NCBI GenBank assembly: GCA_050697155.1
Contig: JBOGZD010000014.1
Coordinates: 1 to 35,047 of the forward strand
DNA from: JBOGZD01 sp050697155
GTDB taxonomy: Bacteria; Actinomycetota; Thermoleophilia; Solirubrobacterales; 70-9
Reading direction: 5' to 3'
DNA length: 35,047 bases
A program made the translations under genes and the position numbers. Position 1 is the first letter of the stretch. Each line of letters begins with the position of its first letter. Below are positions 14,964-21,855 of the stretch, one piece after another. Under the pieces are notes generated by a model that had not been told where the DNA came from, did not search any database, and saw nothing but the letters and a program-made list of their open reading frames with translations.

Positions 14964-15602
14964 CTAGCGAACGGCGACGCCGAGGACGTGGGAGACGGTC
15001 GGCATCAGGGGCGCCGGCGAGAACCCGAAGCGGTCCGTGGACCTGATCTCGAACCCCGCTCGCTCGATCGCCCCCTCGGTGTCCCGCGCCATGTGACAGC
15101 CGCCCGAGACCCGTGACCAGCCGAGATCGGCGATCCGCTGGAGCCCCGCCACCAGCCGGCGTGCGGAGACGACGTGCTCGTAGTAGCGCAGCTCGCCCCC
15201 CGGTCGGAGCACTCGGCGGATCTCGGCCAAGGCGCCGGCCTGGGCCGGGACCGAGCAGAGGACGAGCGCGCATACCGCCGCGTCGTACTCGCCGTCGGCC
15301 CCGGGAAGCGCCACGGCCTCGGCGTCGACGACCGTGATCGGGACGGGCGCCGACTCGGCGGCCTTCAGCGCCTTGGCGCGCAGCATCGGCTCGGGCTCGA
15401 CGGCGACCACCTCGGTGACGTCGGTCGGGTAGTGCGAGAAATTCGGGCCGTGGCCGCAGCCGATCTCGACCACCCTGCCCCGGAGGCCGGCAAGCAGAGC
15501 CTCGCGGCGCTCGAACTGGCCGCGCTCGTCGGCCTTGCCCTCGATCTTGAGGTACTCCCGCGCCCACCGCGGGCCCTTCTCCTCGGCGACGGGATCGGCC
15601 AT
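14964..15602 (-). CDS. Class I SAM-dependent methyltransferase (small)
   Basis: 212-residue methyltransferase similar to METTL7/UbiE-like small enzymes: motif I VVEIGCGHGPNFSHYP, VVAVEPEPMLRAKA, then YDAAVCALVLCSVPAQAGAL and RVLRPGGELRYYEHV. The stretch CSVPAQAGALAEIRRVLRPGGELRYYEHV is a recognisable feature of that group, whose substrates (lipids, thiols) vary. ATG 15602 is chosen over TTG 15611 by start-codon preference; both lie right after the dipZ-like stop (15613), so it is probably co-transcribed with dipZ. It is the third methyltransferase in 2.4 kb, but its sequence is not close to the other two, so this is not a recent duplication. Confidence 0.9.
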   Translation of the reverse strand: MADPVAEEKGPRWAREYLKIEGKADERGQFERREALLAGLRGRVVEIGCGHGPNFSHYPTDVTEVVAVEPEPMLRAKALKAAESAPVPITVVDAEAVALPGADGEYDAAVCALVLCSVPAQAGALAEIRRVLRPGGELRYYEHVVSARRLVAGLQRIADLGWSRVSGGCHMARDTEGAIERAGFEIRSTDRFGFSPAPLMPTVSHVLGVAVR

Positions 15603-15612
15603 CCGGCCCAAG

Positions 15613-17349
15613 CTACCCGAACGTGAACGCGTAGCCGGTGACCCCGGGGTCGAACCGCAGGCCCAGCGCGTGGCGGCCGGCCCGGGGCAGCTCGACCAGG
15701 CGGTAGAGGCGCTGCTCGTCGATCGTCGCGCGGCCGCCGCTCACGTCCTCGCCCGCAAGGCGGTCGGGGACGGGGCGGCCGTCGAGCTCGACCTCGACCC
15801 CGGCCGGGCCCGCGGGCGAGCCGAGGACGAGGAAGACCCGGCGCGCCTTGAAGCCGAGGTTGAGCTGGGCACCCGAGACCGCCCGCGCCGATGTGTCAGC
15901 GATCCGCCAGCGGCCGCCGTAGGCGAACCCGTTCAGCGGCAGGCGCTCTGCGGAGACCGGCTCGAAGCCCTGCTCGCCGGGACGAATCGGCCCGTTGACG
16001 AAGCCCTCGGCGCGGTCGGCCCCGAGGTAGGTCTCCGGGGTGCGCAGCCGTGGATCGGCGGTCTCGGCGTCCTGGGGGCCGGCACCGCGTCCGATCTCCT
16101 CGTCGCCCGCGTCCCGCAGCAGCGCGCGGATCGCCGCCTCGGTGGTTTCGTACTCCCCCTCGCCGAAGTGGGCGAAGCGGACCCGCCCGTCGGCGTCGAT
16201 CAGGTACTTGGCAGGCCAGTATTGATTGCCGAACACGGTCCAGGTGCCGAACTCGTTGTCCTGGACCACGGGGTATTCGATCCCGTGGTCGTCGATCGCC
16301 TCGGCGACGTTCCCGGCGTCGCGCTCGAACGAGAACTCGGGGGAATGCACGCCGACGATCACCAGCCCGTCGTCGCGGTACTCGGCGTCCCAGGCGCGCA
16401 GGTAGGGCAGCGTGCGGATGCAGTTGATGCAGGTGTAGGTCCAGAAGTCGATCAGCACGACGCGGTCCTCGGCGTTGGTCAGCTCCCCGATCGACAGCGG
16501 CTCGGAGTTGAACCACTCCCCCGGGGCCACGAAGTCGGGCGCCGGGCCGTAGTCGGGCAGCTCGACCCCGGCCTCCGCCTCCGCCGCGCCGCCCTCGGTC
16601 GCCCCGTGTCCGCCGCGGACCGCGGCGAGCTCGTCGGCGACCGCCTCGCTCTGCTCCAGCTCGCCGCTCGGGTTGACGAGAACGGCCGGCAGATCGTCGG
16701 CGATCGCGTTCTGGAACTCGAGGTCGAGGTCGGCGGTCATCGCCACCGCGACGGCGACCATCGCCACCCCCATCGCGGCCTGAATCCGGGCGCGGTGGGG
16801 CTTGAACGCGTCGGTGACCCGGCGCCCACCGAGCATCACGAGGTAGAGCACGGCGCCCGAGCCGACGGCGTAGGACAGGGCGACGGCGAGCTTGCCGGCG
16901 GTGAAGTCCTGCGCGGCGGAGACCGTGATCACCCCGGCGAGGATCGGCCCCGCGCAGGGCGTGTAGACGAGTCCGAGGCTGGCGCCGAGCAGCATCCCCG
17001 AGCCGAAGCCGTCCCCAGCCACCCGAGCCGGCCCGGGGGCGATCCGCGTTCCCCATGCCTCGATCCGCCCCGCGAGCCCGGGCCAGAGCAGCGAGAGCCC
17101 GAACGCGAACAGGGTCACGATCGCGATCGTGCGGACGAGGTCATCGGGCAGCCCGAGCGCGTCGATCACGTAGACGAGCCCGACCGTGGCGAAGGTGAAC
17201 GCGACCACCAGCCCGGTGACCACGCCCAGCGGCCGCCGCCGCCCGCCGCTGACGCCGGCGCCCAGCACCGCCGGCAGCACCGGCAGCACGCAGGGCGAGA
17301 GCGCCGTCGCGGCGCCCGCCACCAGCGCGAAGAGCATCAGCAGGGCCAC
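15613..17349 (-). CDS. dipZ: CcdA-thioredoxin fusion (DipZ-type thiol-disulfide carrier)
   Basis: 578-residue membrane protein moving reducing power across the membrane. Residues 1-205 form a CcdA/DsbD-beta domain with about six membrane helices and the paired cysteines Cys20 (SPCVLPVLP) and Cys132 (YTPCAGP). A linker leads to an extracytoplasmic TlpA-like thioredoxin domain (about 265-400) with the CxxC Cys307/Cys310 in TYTCINCIRTLP. The C-terminal 150 residues (TPETYLGADRAEGF onward) match the beta-rich carbohydrate-binding-like domain of mycobacterial DipZ. GTG at 17349 is preceded by GGAGG at good spacing. Likely roles are cytochrome c maturation or repair of exported disulfides. Confidence 0.94.
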   Translation of the reverse strand: MALLMLFALVAGAATALSPCVLPVLPAVLGAGVSGGRRRPLGVVTGLVVAFTFATVGLVYVIDALGLPDDLVRTIAIVTLFAFGLSLLWPGLAGRIEAWGTRIAPGPARVAGDGFGSGMLLGASLGLVYTPCAGPILAGVITVSAAQDFTAGKLAVALSYAVGSGAVLYLVMLGGRRVTDAFKPHRARIQAAMGVAMVAVAVAMTADLDLEFQNAIADDLPAVLVNPSGELEQSEAVADELAAVRGGHGATEGGAAEAEAGVELPDYGPAPDFVAPGEWFNSEPLSIGELTNAEDRVVLIDFWTYTCINCIRTLPYLRAWDAEYRDDGLVIVGVHSPEFSFERDAGNVAEAIDDHGIEYPVVQDNEFGTWTVFGNQYWPAKYLIDADGRVRFAHFGEGEYETTEAAIRALLRDAGDEEIGRGAGPQDAETADPRLRTPETYLGADRAEGFVNGPIRPGEQGFEPVSAERLPLNGFAYGGRWRIADTSARAVSGAQLNLGFKARRVFLVLGSPAGPAGVEVELDGRPVPDRLAGEDVSGGRATIDEQRLYRLVELPRAGRHALGLRFDPGVTGYAFTFG

Positions 17350-17420
17350 GACGCCTCCAGAGTCCCCCGAGCCCGTAAAGCGTTACTGACCGCCCTCGCG
17401 GCCGGCGCCGTCGCTCGCCC

Positions 17421-17459
17421 TTGACGCCTTCCTCCGGGTATGCGGAAGGCAGGCGTCAA
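17421..17459 (-). terminator. Imperfect hairpin overlapping cyclase stop
   Basis: TTGACGCCTTCCTCCG pairs with the complementary stretch ending at 17459, with one bulge and a GGTATG loop. The stop codon of the cyclase gene lies inside the stem. No T-run. It separates the cyclase gene from dipZ. Confidence 0.5.
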
Positions 17460-18586
17460 TCCAGGCGCCGGCAGCGGTAGAGCTTCACCTCGCCCTCGAT
17501 CCCCCGCAGGCGCTTGGCGCCGGCGAACGACCAGCGATAGCCGTCCGACAGCGCGTCGTGGACCGCCTCGCTGGCGAGCACACTGCCGGGTCGCGCGCGG
17601 GTGGTGATCCGGCTGGCGAGGTTGACCGGGCGCCCGTAGTAGTCGCCACCCCGCGCCACCGCCGCCCCGGTGGCGACTCCCGCGCGGAGGACCGGGAAGC
17701 CGTCTCCCTCCGCCTCCGCGGCATCGAGAAGGGCGAGCGCCGCGTCGACCACCGCGTGAGCGTCCGGGCCCACCAGCATCGCCGCGTCGCCGATCAGCTT
17801 CACCAGCCGCACGGGCGCCTGCGCGACCCCGCTCGCGAGCGCCCACAGGCGACGGCTCAGCGTGCCCAACTCCTCAGCCGGAAGCCGCTCGCCGAGCCTG
17901 GTGAAGCCGACGAGGTCGGCAAAGCAGACCGTCACCTCGGCCGCGCCGGCGACGTCACCGGCGGCCACCTGCTCGGCGCTGATCGCGTCGTGGCGCAGCT
18001 GCTCGCGCAGATGCAGGTTGAGGATGTAGGTGAGCGAGTCCCCCAGCAGCGGCGTGAGCCCTCGCGCCACGTCCCGGAACCTGAGCGCGAGGTCGTACTC
18101 CGTGTCGCCGCGCTGGGCAAAGGCCCCGCCGACCGTGCTGCGGGCGGCTGCGGCGACCTGCGACATCGCGACCCCGAGCACGCGCGCGACCTCGAGGATC
18201 TCCTCGTCGGGCACCCCGGCGCCACGCAGGGCCGCGACGCGCTGCGCTCCCTCCAGGTCGGCGTCGGTATAGGCGACCTCGTCGGGGTCGGCGAGCGCCA
18301 TGCCGAGAGCCCGCTGGTCGCGGTCGAGCATCTCGCGCTCGAGGCCGGACAGCTCGGCGATCTGGTTCGCGGTGTAGCGCGCGTCGCCACCGCCAAGCTC
18401 GCGCTCGACCGGCAGCAGCGCGAGCCGATCCTCGGCGACGGCGTGGCGCAGCTCGTCGAGCGATACGCCGTCGCCGGCGAGCTCGGCGAGCAGCCGGCGC
18501 CGCGCCTCACGGGCCTTGCCGCGGGTCCCCTTCAGCAGGCCCTCGGCTTCGAAGTCGATCTCGTCCGCCACGGCTCGGCCGCCCAT
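17456..18586 (-). CDS. Class III adenylate cyclase with Rv1264-type regulatory domain
   Basis: 376 residues. The C-terminal catalytic domain has the metal-binding VTVCFADLVGFTRLGE and LIGDAAMLVG (two Asp), the adenine-selecting Lys in RLVKLIGD and the transition-state Asn/Arg in PVNLASRITTRA, so it should make cAMP from ATP. The N-terminal 190 residues are helical (LLAELAGDGVSLDELRHAVAEDRLALLP, MSQVAAAARSTV) and match the adenylate cyclase regulatory domain that makes Rv1264 pH-sensitive and autoinhibited. No membrane helices. ATG 18586 has GGAG upstream. It is divergent from the LON-domain gene with 31 bp between, so the promoters overlap. A cAMP effector is not seen in the window. Confidence 0.93.
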   Translation of the reverse strand: MGGRAVADEIDFEAEGLLKGTRGKAREARRRLLAELAGDGVSLDELRHAVAEDRLALLPVERELGGGDARYTANQIAELSGLEREMLDRDQRALGMALADPDEVAYTDADLEGAQRVAALRGAGVPDEEILEVARVLGVAMSQVAAAARSTVGGAFAQRGDTEYDLALRFRDVARGLTPLLGDSLTYILNLHLREQLRHDAISAEQVAAGDVAGAAEVTVCFADLVGFTRLGERLPAEELGTLSRRLWALASGVAQAPVRLVKLIGDAAMLVGPDAHAVVDAALALLDAAEAEGDGFPVLRAGVATGAAVARGGDYYGRPVNLASRITTRARPGSVLASEAVHDALSDGYRWSFAGAKRLRGIEGEVKLYRCRRLD

Positions 18587-18605
18587 TCTGCCGCTCCAAG
18601 CCGCC

Positions 18606-18611
18606 TAAGAT
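18606..18611 (+). promoter_or_regulatory. -10 hexamer TAAGAT before LON-domain gene
   Basis: A 6-nt gap to ATG 18618, inside the short region shared with the divergent cyclase gene. Confidence 0.4.
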
Positions 18612-18617
18612 GAGCAC

Positions 18618-19283
18618 ATGGACGCCGACGCCGTCGAGCTGCCGATCTTCGAGCTTCCGGTGGTGTTGCTGCCGGGCGAGCTGCTGCCGCTGCACATCTT
18701 CGAGGACCGCTACAAGCGCATGGTCGCCGACTGCCTCGAGGGCTCCGAGCCGTTCGGGATCGTCTTTCGCGACGGCGACGGAAACGCCCACCGGATCGGC
18801 TGCGAGGCGCGGGTCACCGAGGTCACCGAGCGCTTCGACGACGGCCGGATGAACATCGTCGTCGCCGGCGAGCGCCCCTTCCGCGTCCTCGATCGGTTCG
18901 AGGCCCCCGCATACCCCGCGGGGGAGGTGGAGCCGATCGGAGGCGTCGCCTTCGCGGCGGAGGGCGAGGGGGACGTTGATGCGACGGATCCAGCCACGAA
19001 GGCGCGCGAGGCGTTCGCCGCGCTCGTTCACCGGGTCTCCGGCGAGCCGCCCGCCGACGCCGAGCTCGAGGCGCTCGACTCCTACTCGCTCGCGGCCCGG
19101 GTCGAGCTCCCCGCGGAGACCAAGCAGCGGTTGCTGGAGCTGCGCTCAGAGCCGGAGCGCATGCGGGTGCTCGCCGCGGCCTTCGGCGCGCTCGTCGACG
19201 CGGTCTCGCGATCGGAGGAGATCGCCGAGCGGGCGCGGATGAACGGCAAGGTGATCGTCGGCGGCGAGCCGCGCGGGGCTTAG
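18618..19283 (+). CDS. LON substrate-binding domain protein
   Basis: 221-residue protein containing only the N-terminal domain of Lon protease: LPIFELPVVLLPGELLPLHIFEDRYKRMV followed by the beta-rich GIVFRDGDGN and the helical tail (SYSLAARVELPAETKQRLLELRS). There is no AAA+ or protease part. Such stand-alone proteins are common in Actinobacteria; they are presumed to bind unfolded or specific protein segments, but their exact role is unknown. The TAAGAT box 6 nt before ATG 18618 and the lack of a ribosome binding site fit a leaderless transcript. The following hydrolase gene begins 14 bp later, so the two are probably co-transcribed. Confidence 0.93.
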   Translation: MDADAVELPIFELPVVLLPGELLPLHIFEDRYKRMVADCLEGSEPFGIVFRDGDGNAHRIGCEARVTEVTERFDDGRMNIVVAGERPFRVLDRFEAPAYPAGEVEPIGGVAFAAEGEGDVDATDPATKAREAFAALVHRVSGEPPADAELEALDSYSLAARVELPAETKQRLLELRSEPERMRVLAAAFGALVDAVSRSEEIAERARMNGKVIVGGEPRGA

Positions 19284-19296
19284 ACCGGGCGCCCCG

Positions 19297-20358
19297 ATGC
19301 GCGAGCTTCCGCTCCCCGCGCACTTCGATCCGGACCGTGTCGGCGACGTGTGGCGGGTCCCGTACGAGGATCGCGCCCGGGAGGCGCCGGAGTGGGCGGA
19401 GAAGCACGGCGTGGGCCCGGCCGCGGAGGACTCCTTTCGCCTCTGCCTCCTCGTCGTCGACGTCCAGAACACGTTCTGCATCCCTGGGTTCGAGCTCTTC
19501 GTCGCGGGGCGCTCGGGCACGGGCGCCGTCGATGACAACCGGCGCCTGTGTGAGTTCGTCTACCGCAACCTGGGCGCGATCACACAGATCCACCCCAGCC
19601 TCGATACCCACCACGCGATGCAGGTGTTCCACGCGATCTGGCTGGTCGACGAGCAGGGCAACCATCCGGCTCCCTATGCGCTGATCTCCGCCGAGGACGT
19701 CGCGGCCGGCCGCTGGAGCGTCAACGCCGCCGTTGCCGAGGCGCTCGGCATCGAGGTCGACTACGCGTCGCGCCACCTCGCCCACTACACGCGCCGGCTC
19801 GCCGAGGGCGGCAAGTACGACCTCACGGTGTGGCCGTACCACGCGATGCTCGGCGGCATCGGCCACGCGCTCGTCTCGGCGGTGGAGGAGGCCGTCTTCT
19901 TCCACGGCGTCGGCCGCTACAGCCGGCCCCAGTTCGAGGTCAAGGGGGATCGGCCGCTCACCGAGCACTACTCGATGCTCGGGCCGGAGGTCACCGAGGG
20001 CCCGGACGGCGACCCGATCGGCGCCAAGAACGCGGAGTTGATCGAGCGGCTGCTCACGTTCGATGCGATCGTCGTCGCCGGGCAGGCCAAGAGCCACTGC
20101 CTGGCCTGGACGATCGACGATCTGCTCGAGGACGACGAGGTGCGCGACCGCGGCCTTGCGGAGCGGACATACCTGCTCGAGGACTGCACCTCTCCCGTGG
20201 TCGTGCCCGGAGTCGTCGACTACACCGATGATGCGGACGCCGCGTTTGAGCGCTACGCGAACGCGGGCATGCGCGTCGTCCGCTCAACCGACCCGGTCGA
20301 TAGCTGGCCGGGCCTCGCCGAGCGCATGACGGCGGCGAGCGAAGCGGGGTCTGGCTGA
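19297..20358 (+). CDS. Isochorismatase-fold cysteine hydrolase (long form)
   Basis: 353-residue member of the nicotinamidase/isochorismatase fold, about 150 residues longer than simple nicotinamidases. The nucleophilic Cys is in AGQAKSHCLAW, the catalytic Asp in LLVVDVQNTFC; DTHHAMQVFH resembles the nicotinamidase metal site. A Lys candidate is in FEVKGDRP. Long insertions (about 110-215, IWLVDEQGNHPAPYALISAED and the HYTRRLAEGGKYDLTVWPYHAM part) distinguish it from pncA. The hydrolysed substrate is unknown. It follows the LON-domain gene by 14 bp, with no clear promoter of its own. It is the last gene before the repeat array. Confidence 0.9.
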   Translation: MRELPLPAHFDPDRVGDVWRVPYEDRAREAPEWAEKHGVGPAAEDSFRLCLLVVDVQNTFCIPGFELFVAGRSGTGAVDDNRRLCEFVYRNLGAITQIHPSLDTHHAMQVFHAIWLVDEQGNHPAPYALISAEDVAAGRWSVNAAVAEALGIEVDYASRHLAHYTRRLAEGGKYDLTVWPYHAMLGGIGHALVSAVEEAVFFHGVGRYSRPQFEVKGDRPLTEHYSMLGPEVTEGPDGDPIGAKNAELIERLLTFDAIVVAGQAKSHCLAWTIDDLLEDDEVRDRGLAERTYLLEDCTSPVVVPGVVDYTDDADAAFERYANAGMRVVRSTDPVDSWPGLAERMTAASEAGSG

Positions 20359-20410
20359 GGGCCGGGGGTGCCGGCGCGGCGCCGCGGGGGCGCGGGTCCG
20401 TGGGACCGCG

Positions 20411-20475
20411 GGCGCCGGTGGTCGGGATCCCGGCGCGTTCGGCGCCGCGCGCGTGGGTGGCCGGTCCCGTAGGGG
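20411..20475 (-). repeat. 65-bp element E, inverted copy
   Basis: Reverse complement of the element at 21141-21205 and 21700-21764, with scattered differences but long shared stretches (GGGATCCCGGCGC, GTGGGTGGCCGGTC). It marks the left side of the array in opposite orientation to the right-hand copies. Confidence 0.75.
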
Positions 20476-20529
20476 GGAGGGGGTGGTGGGGCGGGCGGGG
20501 TCAAGAACCCCGTACGCGCCGCGCCGCGG

Positions 20530-20670
20530 GCGAGCGATGCGAGGTTTCCCCGCCAGGCGGGTATAAACCTCGCACGCGCGCCGATCCGGCGGACGGATGC
20601 GCGGTTTTGTCCGCCAGGCGGGCACAACGTCGCAGGCGCTTCGATCCGACGAGCGGATGCGCGGTTTTGC
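20530..20670. repeat. 60-bp hairpin repeats (2.3 copies)
   Basis: GATGCG occurs at 20536, 20596 and 20656, exactly 60 bp apart. Each unit carries a CCGCCAGGCGGG inner palindrome (20549-20561 and about 20609-20622) between longer arms; in the first unit the arms GCGAGGTTT (20539-20547) and AAACCTCGC (20565-20573) are perfect. No variable spacers, so it is not a CRISPR. Confidence 0.8.
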
Positions 20671-21227
20671 CCGGTCGCGCGGTCCCCAACCCGGTACGCG
20701 CTCAGGATTTGCCCGCGCGTGTGAGCTTGGCGTCGACATAGGCCGACACGTGCGTATCCGGTTTGCTCAGGCTGCGCCGAGGAGGCGCCTGGCGGGGTCC
20801 GGTGCTCGAGCGCCCCGGCCACCGCGTTGTGCGCAGCGGGTCGGGCGGCGAGGGAAGCGGCACGGAGCCGGCTCCCGCCCCCGCCGAGATGGCTTGAACC
20901 GTACATATTCACCGGCTCGAGCCATCTCGGCCGCCGGCGCTTGCCACCCGAGCTCGTCGCGGGCGCGCTCGTGCGAGGACCTGACGTAACCGGATACTCA
21001 CGAGGCCGACAACCTCACCCGCGCGCCGGCGCCGAGGGCGCGTGTCGTGTTGACGGTCACCCGCCGGGTGAGCCCGGACCAAACCAGCGTCCCGGGCGCC
21101 GCAGACCCTCGCGTCGCACAGACCAGGCCGGTAGGCCCCTCCCCTACGTGACCGGCCAGCCACGCCCGCGCCACCGAATGCGCCGGGATCCCCACCGCCG
21201 GCGCCTGCGACACCACCCTCCCCCCTA
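20671..21227 (+). repeat. Repeat unit 1 (A1-X1-D1-E1)
   Basis: 557-bp unit. Block A 20671-20763, core X 20764-20987, block D from 20988 (identical to unit 2 for 71 bp, then diverging), element E 21141-21205. A ends with CGTGCGTATCCGGTT and D begins with the near-complement (AACCGGATACTCACG), so the core is bounded by 15-bp inverted repeats matching at 14 positions. Confidence 0.9.
20884..20930. repeat. Hairpin in core X1
   Basis: 18-bp arms (20884-20901 and 20913-20930; CCGAGATGGCT...AGCCATCTCGG) match at 16 positions around an 11-nt loop containing TACATATTC. The same hairpin is present, reversed, in core X2 with a change only in the loop. Confidence 0.7.
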
Positions 21228-21783
21228 CCGGTCGCGCGGTCCCCAACCCGGTACGCGCTCAGGATTTGCCCGCGCGTGTGAGCTTGGCGTCGACATAGGC
21301 CGACACGTGCGTATCCGGTTACGTCAGGTCCTCGCACGAGCGCGCTCGCGACGAGCTCGGGTGGCAAGCGCCGGCGGCCGAGATGGCTCGAGCCGGTGCA
21401 TATGTACGGTTCAAGCCATCTCGGCGGGGGCGGGAGCCGGCTCCGCGGCGCTTCCCTTGACGCCCGACCCGCTGCGCACAACGCCGTGGCCGGGGCGCTC
21501 GAGCACCGGACCCCGCCAGGCGCCTCCTCGGCGCAGCCTGAGCAAACCGGATACTCACGAGGCCGACAACCTCACCCGCGCGCCGGCGCCGAGGGCGCGT
21601 GTCGTGTTGACGGTCTCCCGCCCGGGGTCAGACCGGACCAAGACCGGCGCCCCGGGCGCCACCCGCCCTCGCGCCCCAGCACCACGGCCGGTAGACCCTC
21701 CCCTACGTGACCGGCCACCCACGCCCGCGCCACCGAATGCGCCGGGATCCCCACCGCCGGCGCCTGCGACACCACCATCCCCT
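21228..21783 (+). repeat. Repeat unit 2 (A2-inverted X2-D2-E2)
   Basis: Block A2 (21228-21320) is identical to A1 over 93 bp. The core X2 (21321-21544, 224 bp, the same length as X1) is the reverse complement of X1 with about seven mismatches. Block D2 starts at 21545 in the same direction as D1. Element E2 is 21700-21764. The unit follows unit 1 without a gap. Confidence 0.9.
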
Positions 21784-21848
21784 CCCCTACGTGACCAGCC
21801 ACCCACGCCCGCGGTGCCGCCACCGCCCGGATCCCCACCCCCGGCACC
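21784..21848 (+). repeat. Diverged third copy of element E
   Basis: Starts CCCTACGTGACCAGCCACCC and ends CCCGGATCCCCACC...GGCACC; matches E2 with several changes. It follows E2 by 84 bp and abuts the end of the gamma-glutamyltransferase gene. Confidence 0.65.
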
Positions 21849-21855
21849 CGCGCCC

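Larger units (their letters stand above)
20359..21855. other. 1.5-kb gene-poor repeat region
   Basis: Between the hydrolase and gamma-glutamyltransferase genes no credible gene is seen on either strand. Open frames exist, but they are repeated with the DNA repeats, have no ribosome binding sites and encode low-complexity Pro/Arg/Ala text. The space is filled by the repeat structure described in the next entries: inverted 65-bp element, 60-bp hairpin repeats, and two tandem units with an inverted core. Confidence 0.8.

Noticed and set aside
20530..20670. CRISPR array
   Set aside because: Repeats are head to tail with no unique spacers, the unit itself is 60 bp, and no cas genes are in the window.
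21319..21558. Small frames repeated in both cores (for example encoding RFAQAAPRRRLAGSG)
   Set aside because: They are duplicated only because the DNA is duplicated; no ribosome binding sites or leaderless boxes; composition follows the GC content.
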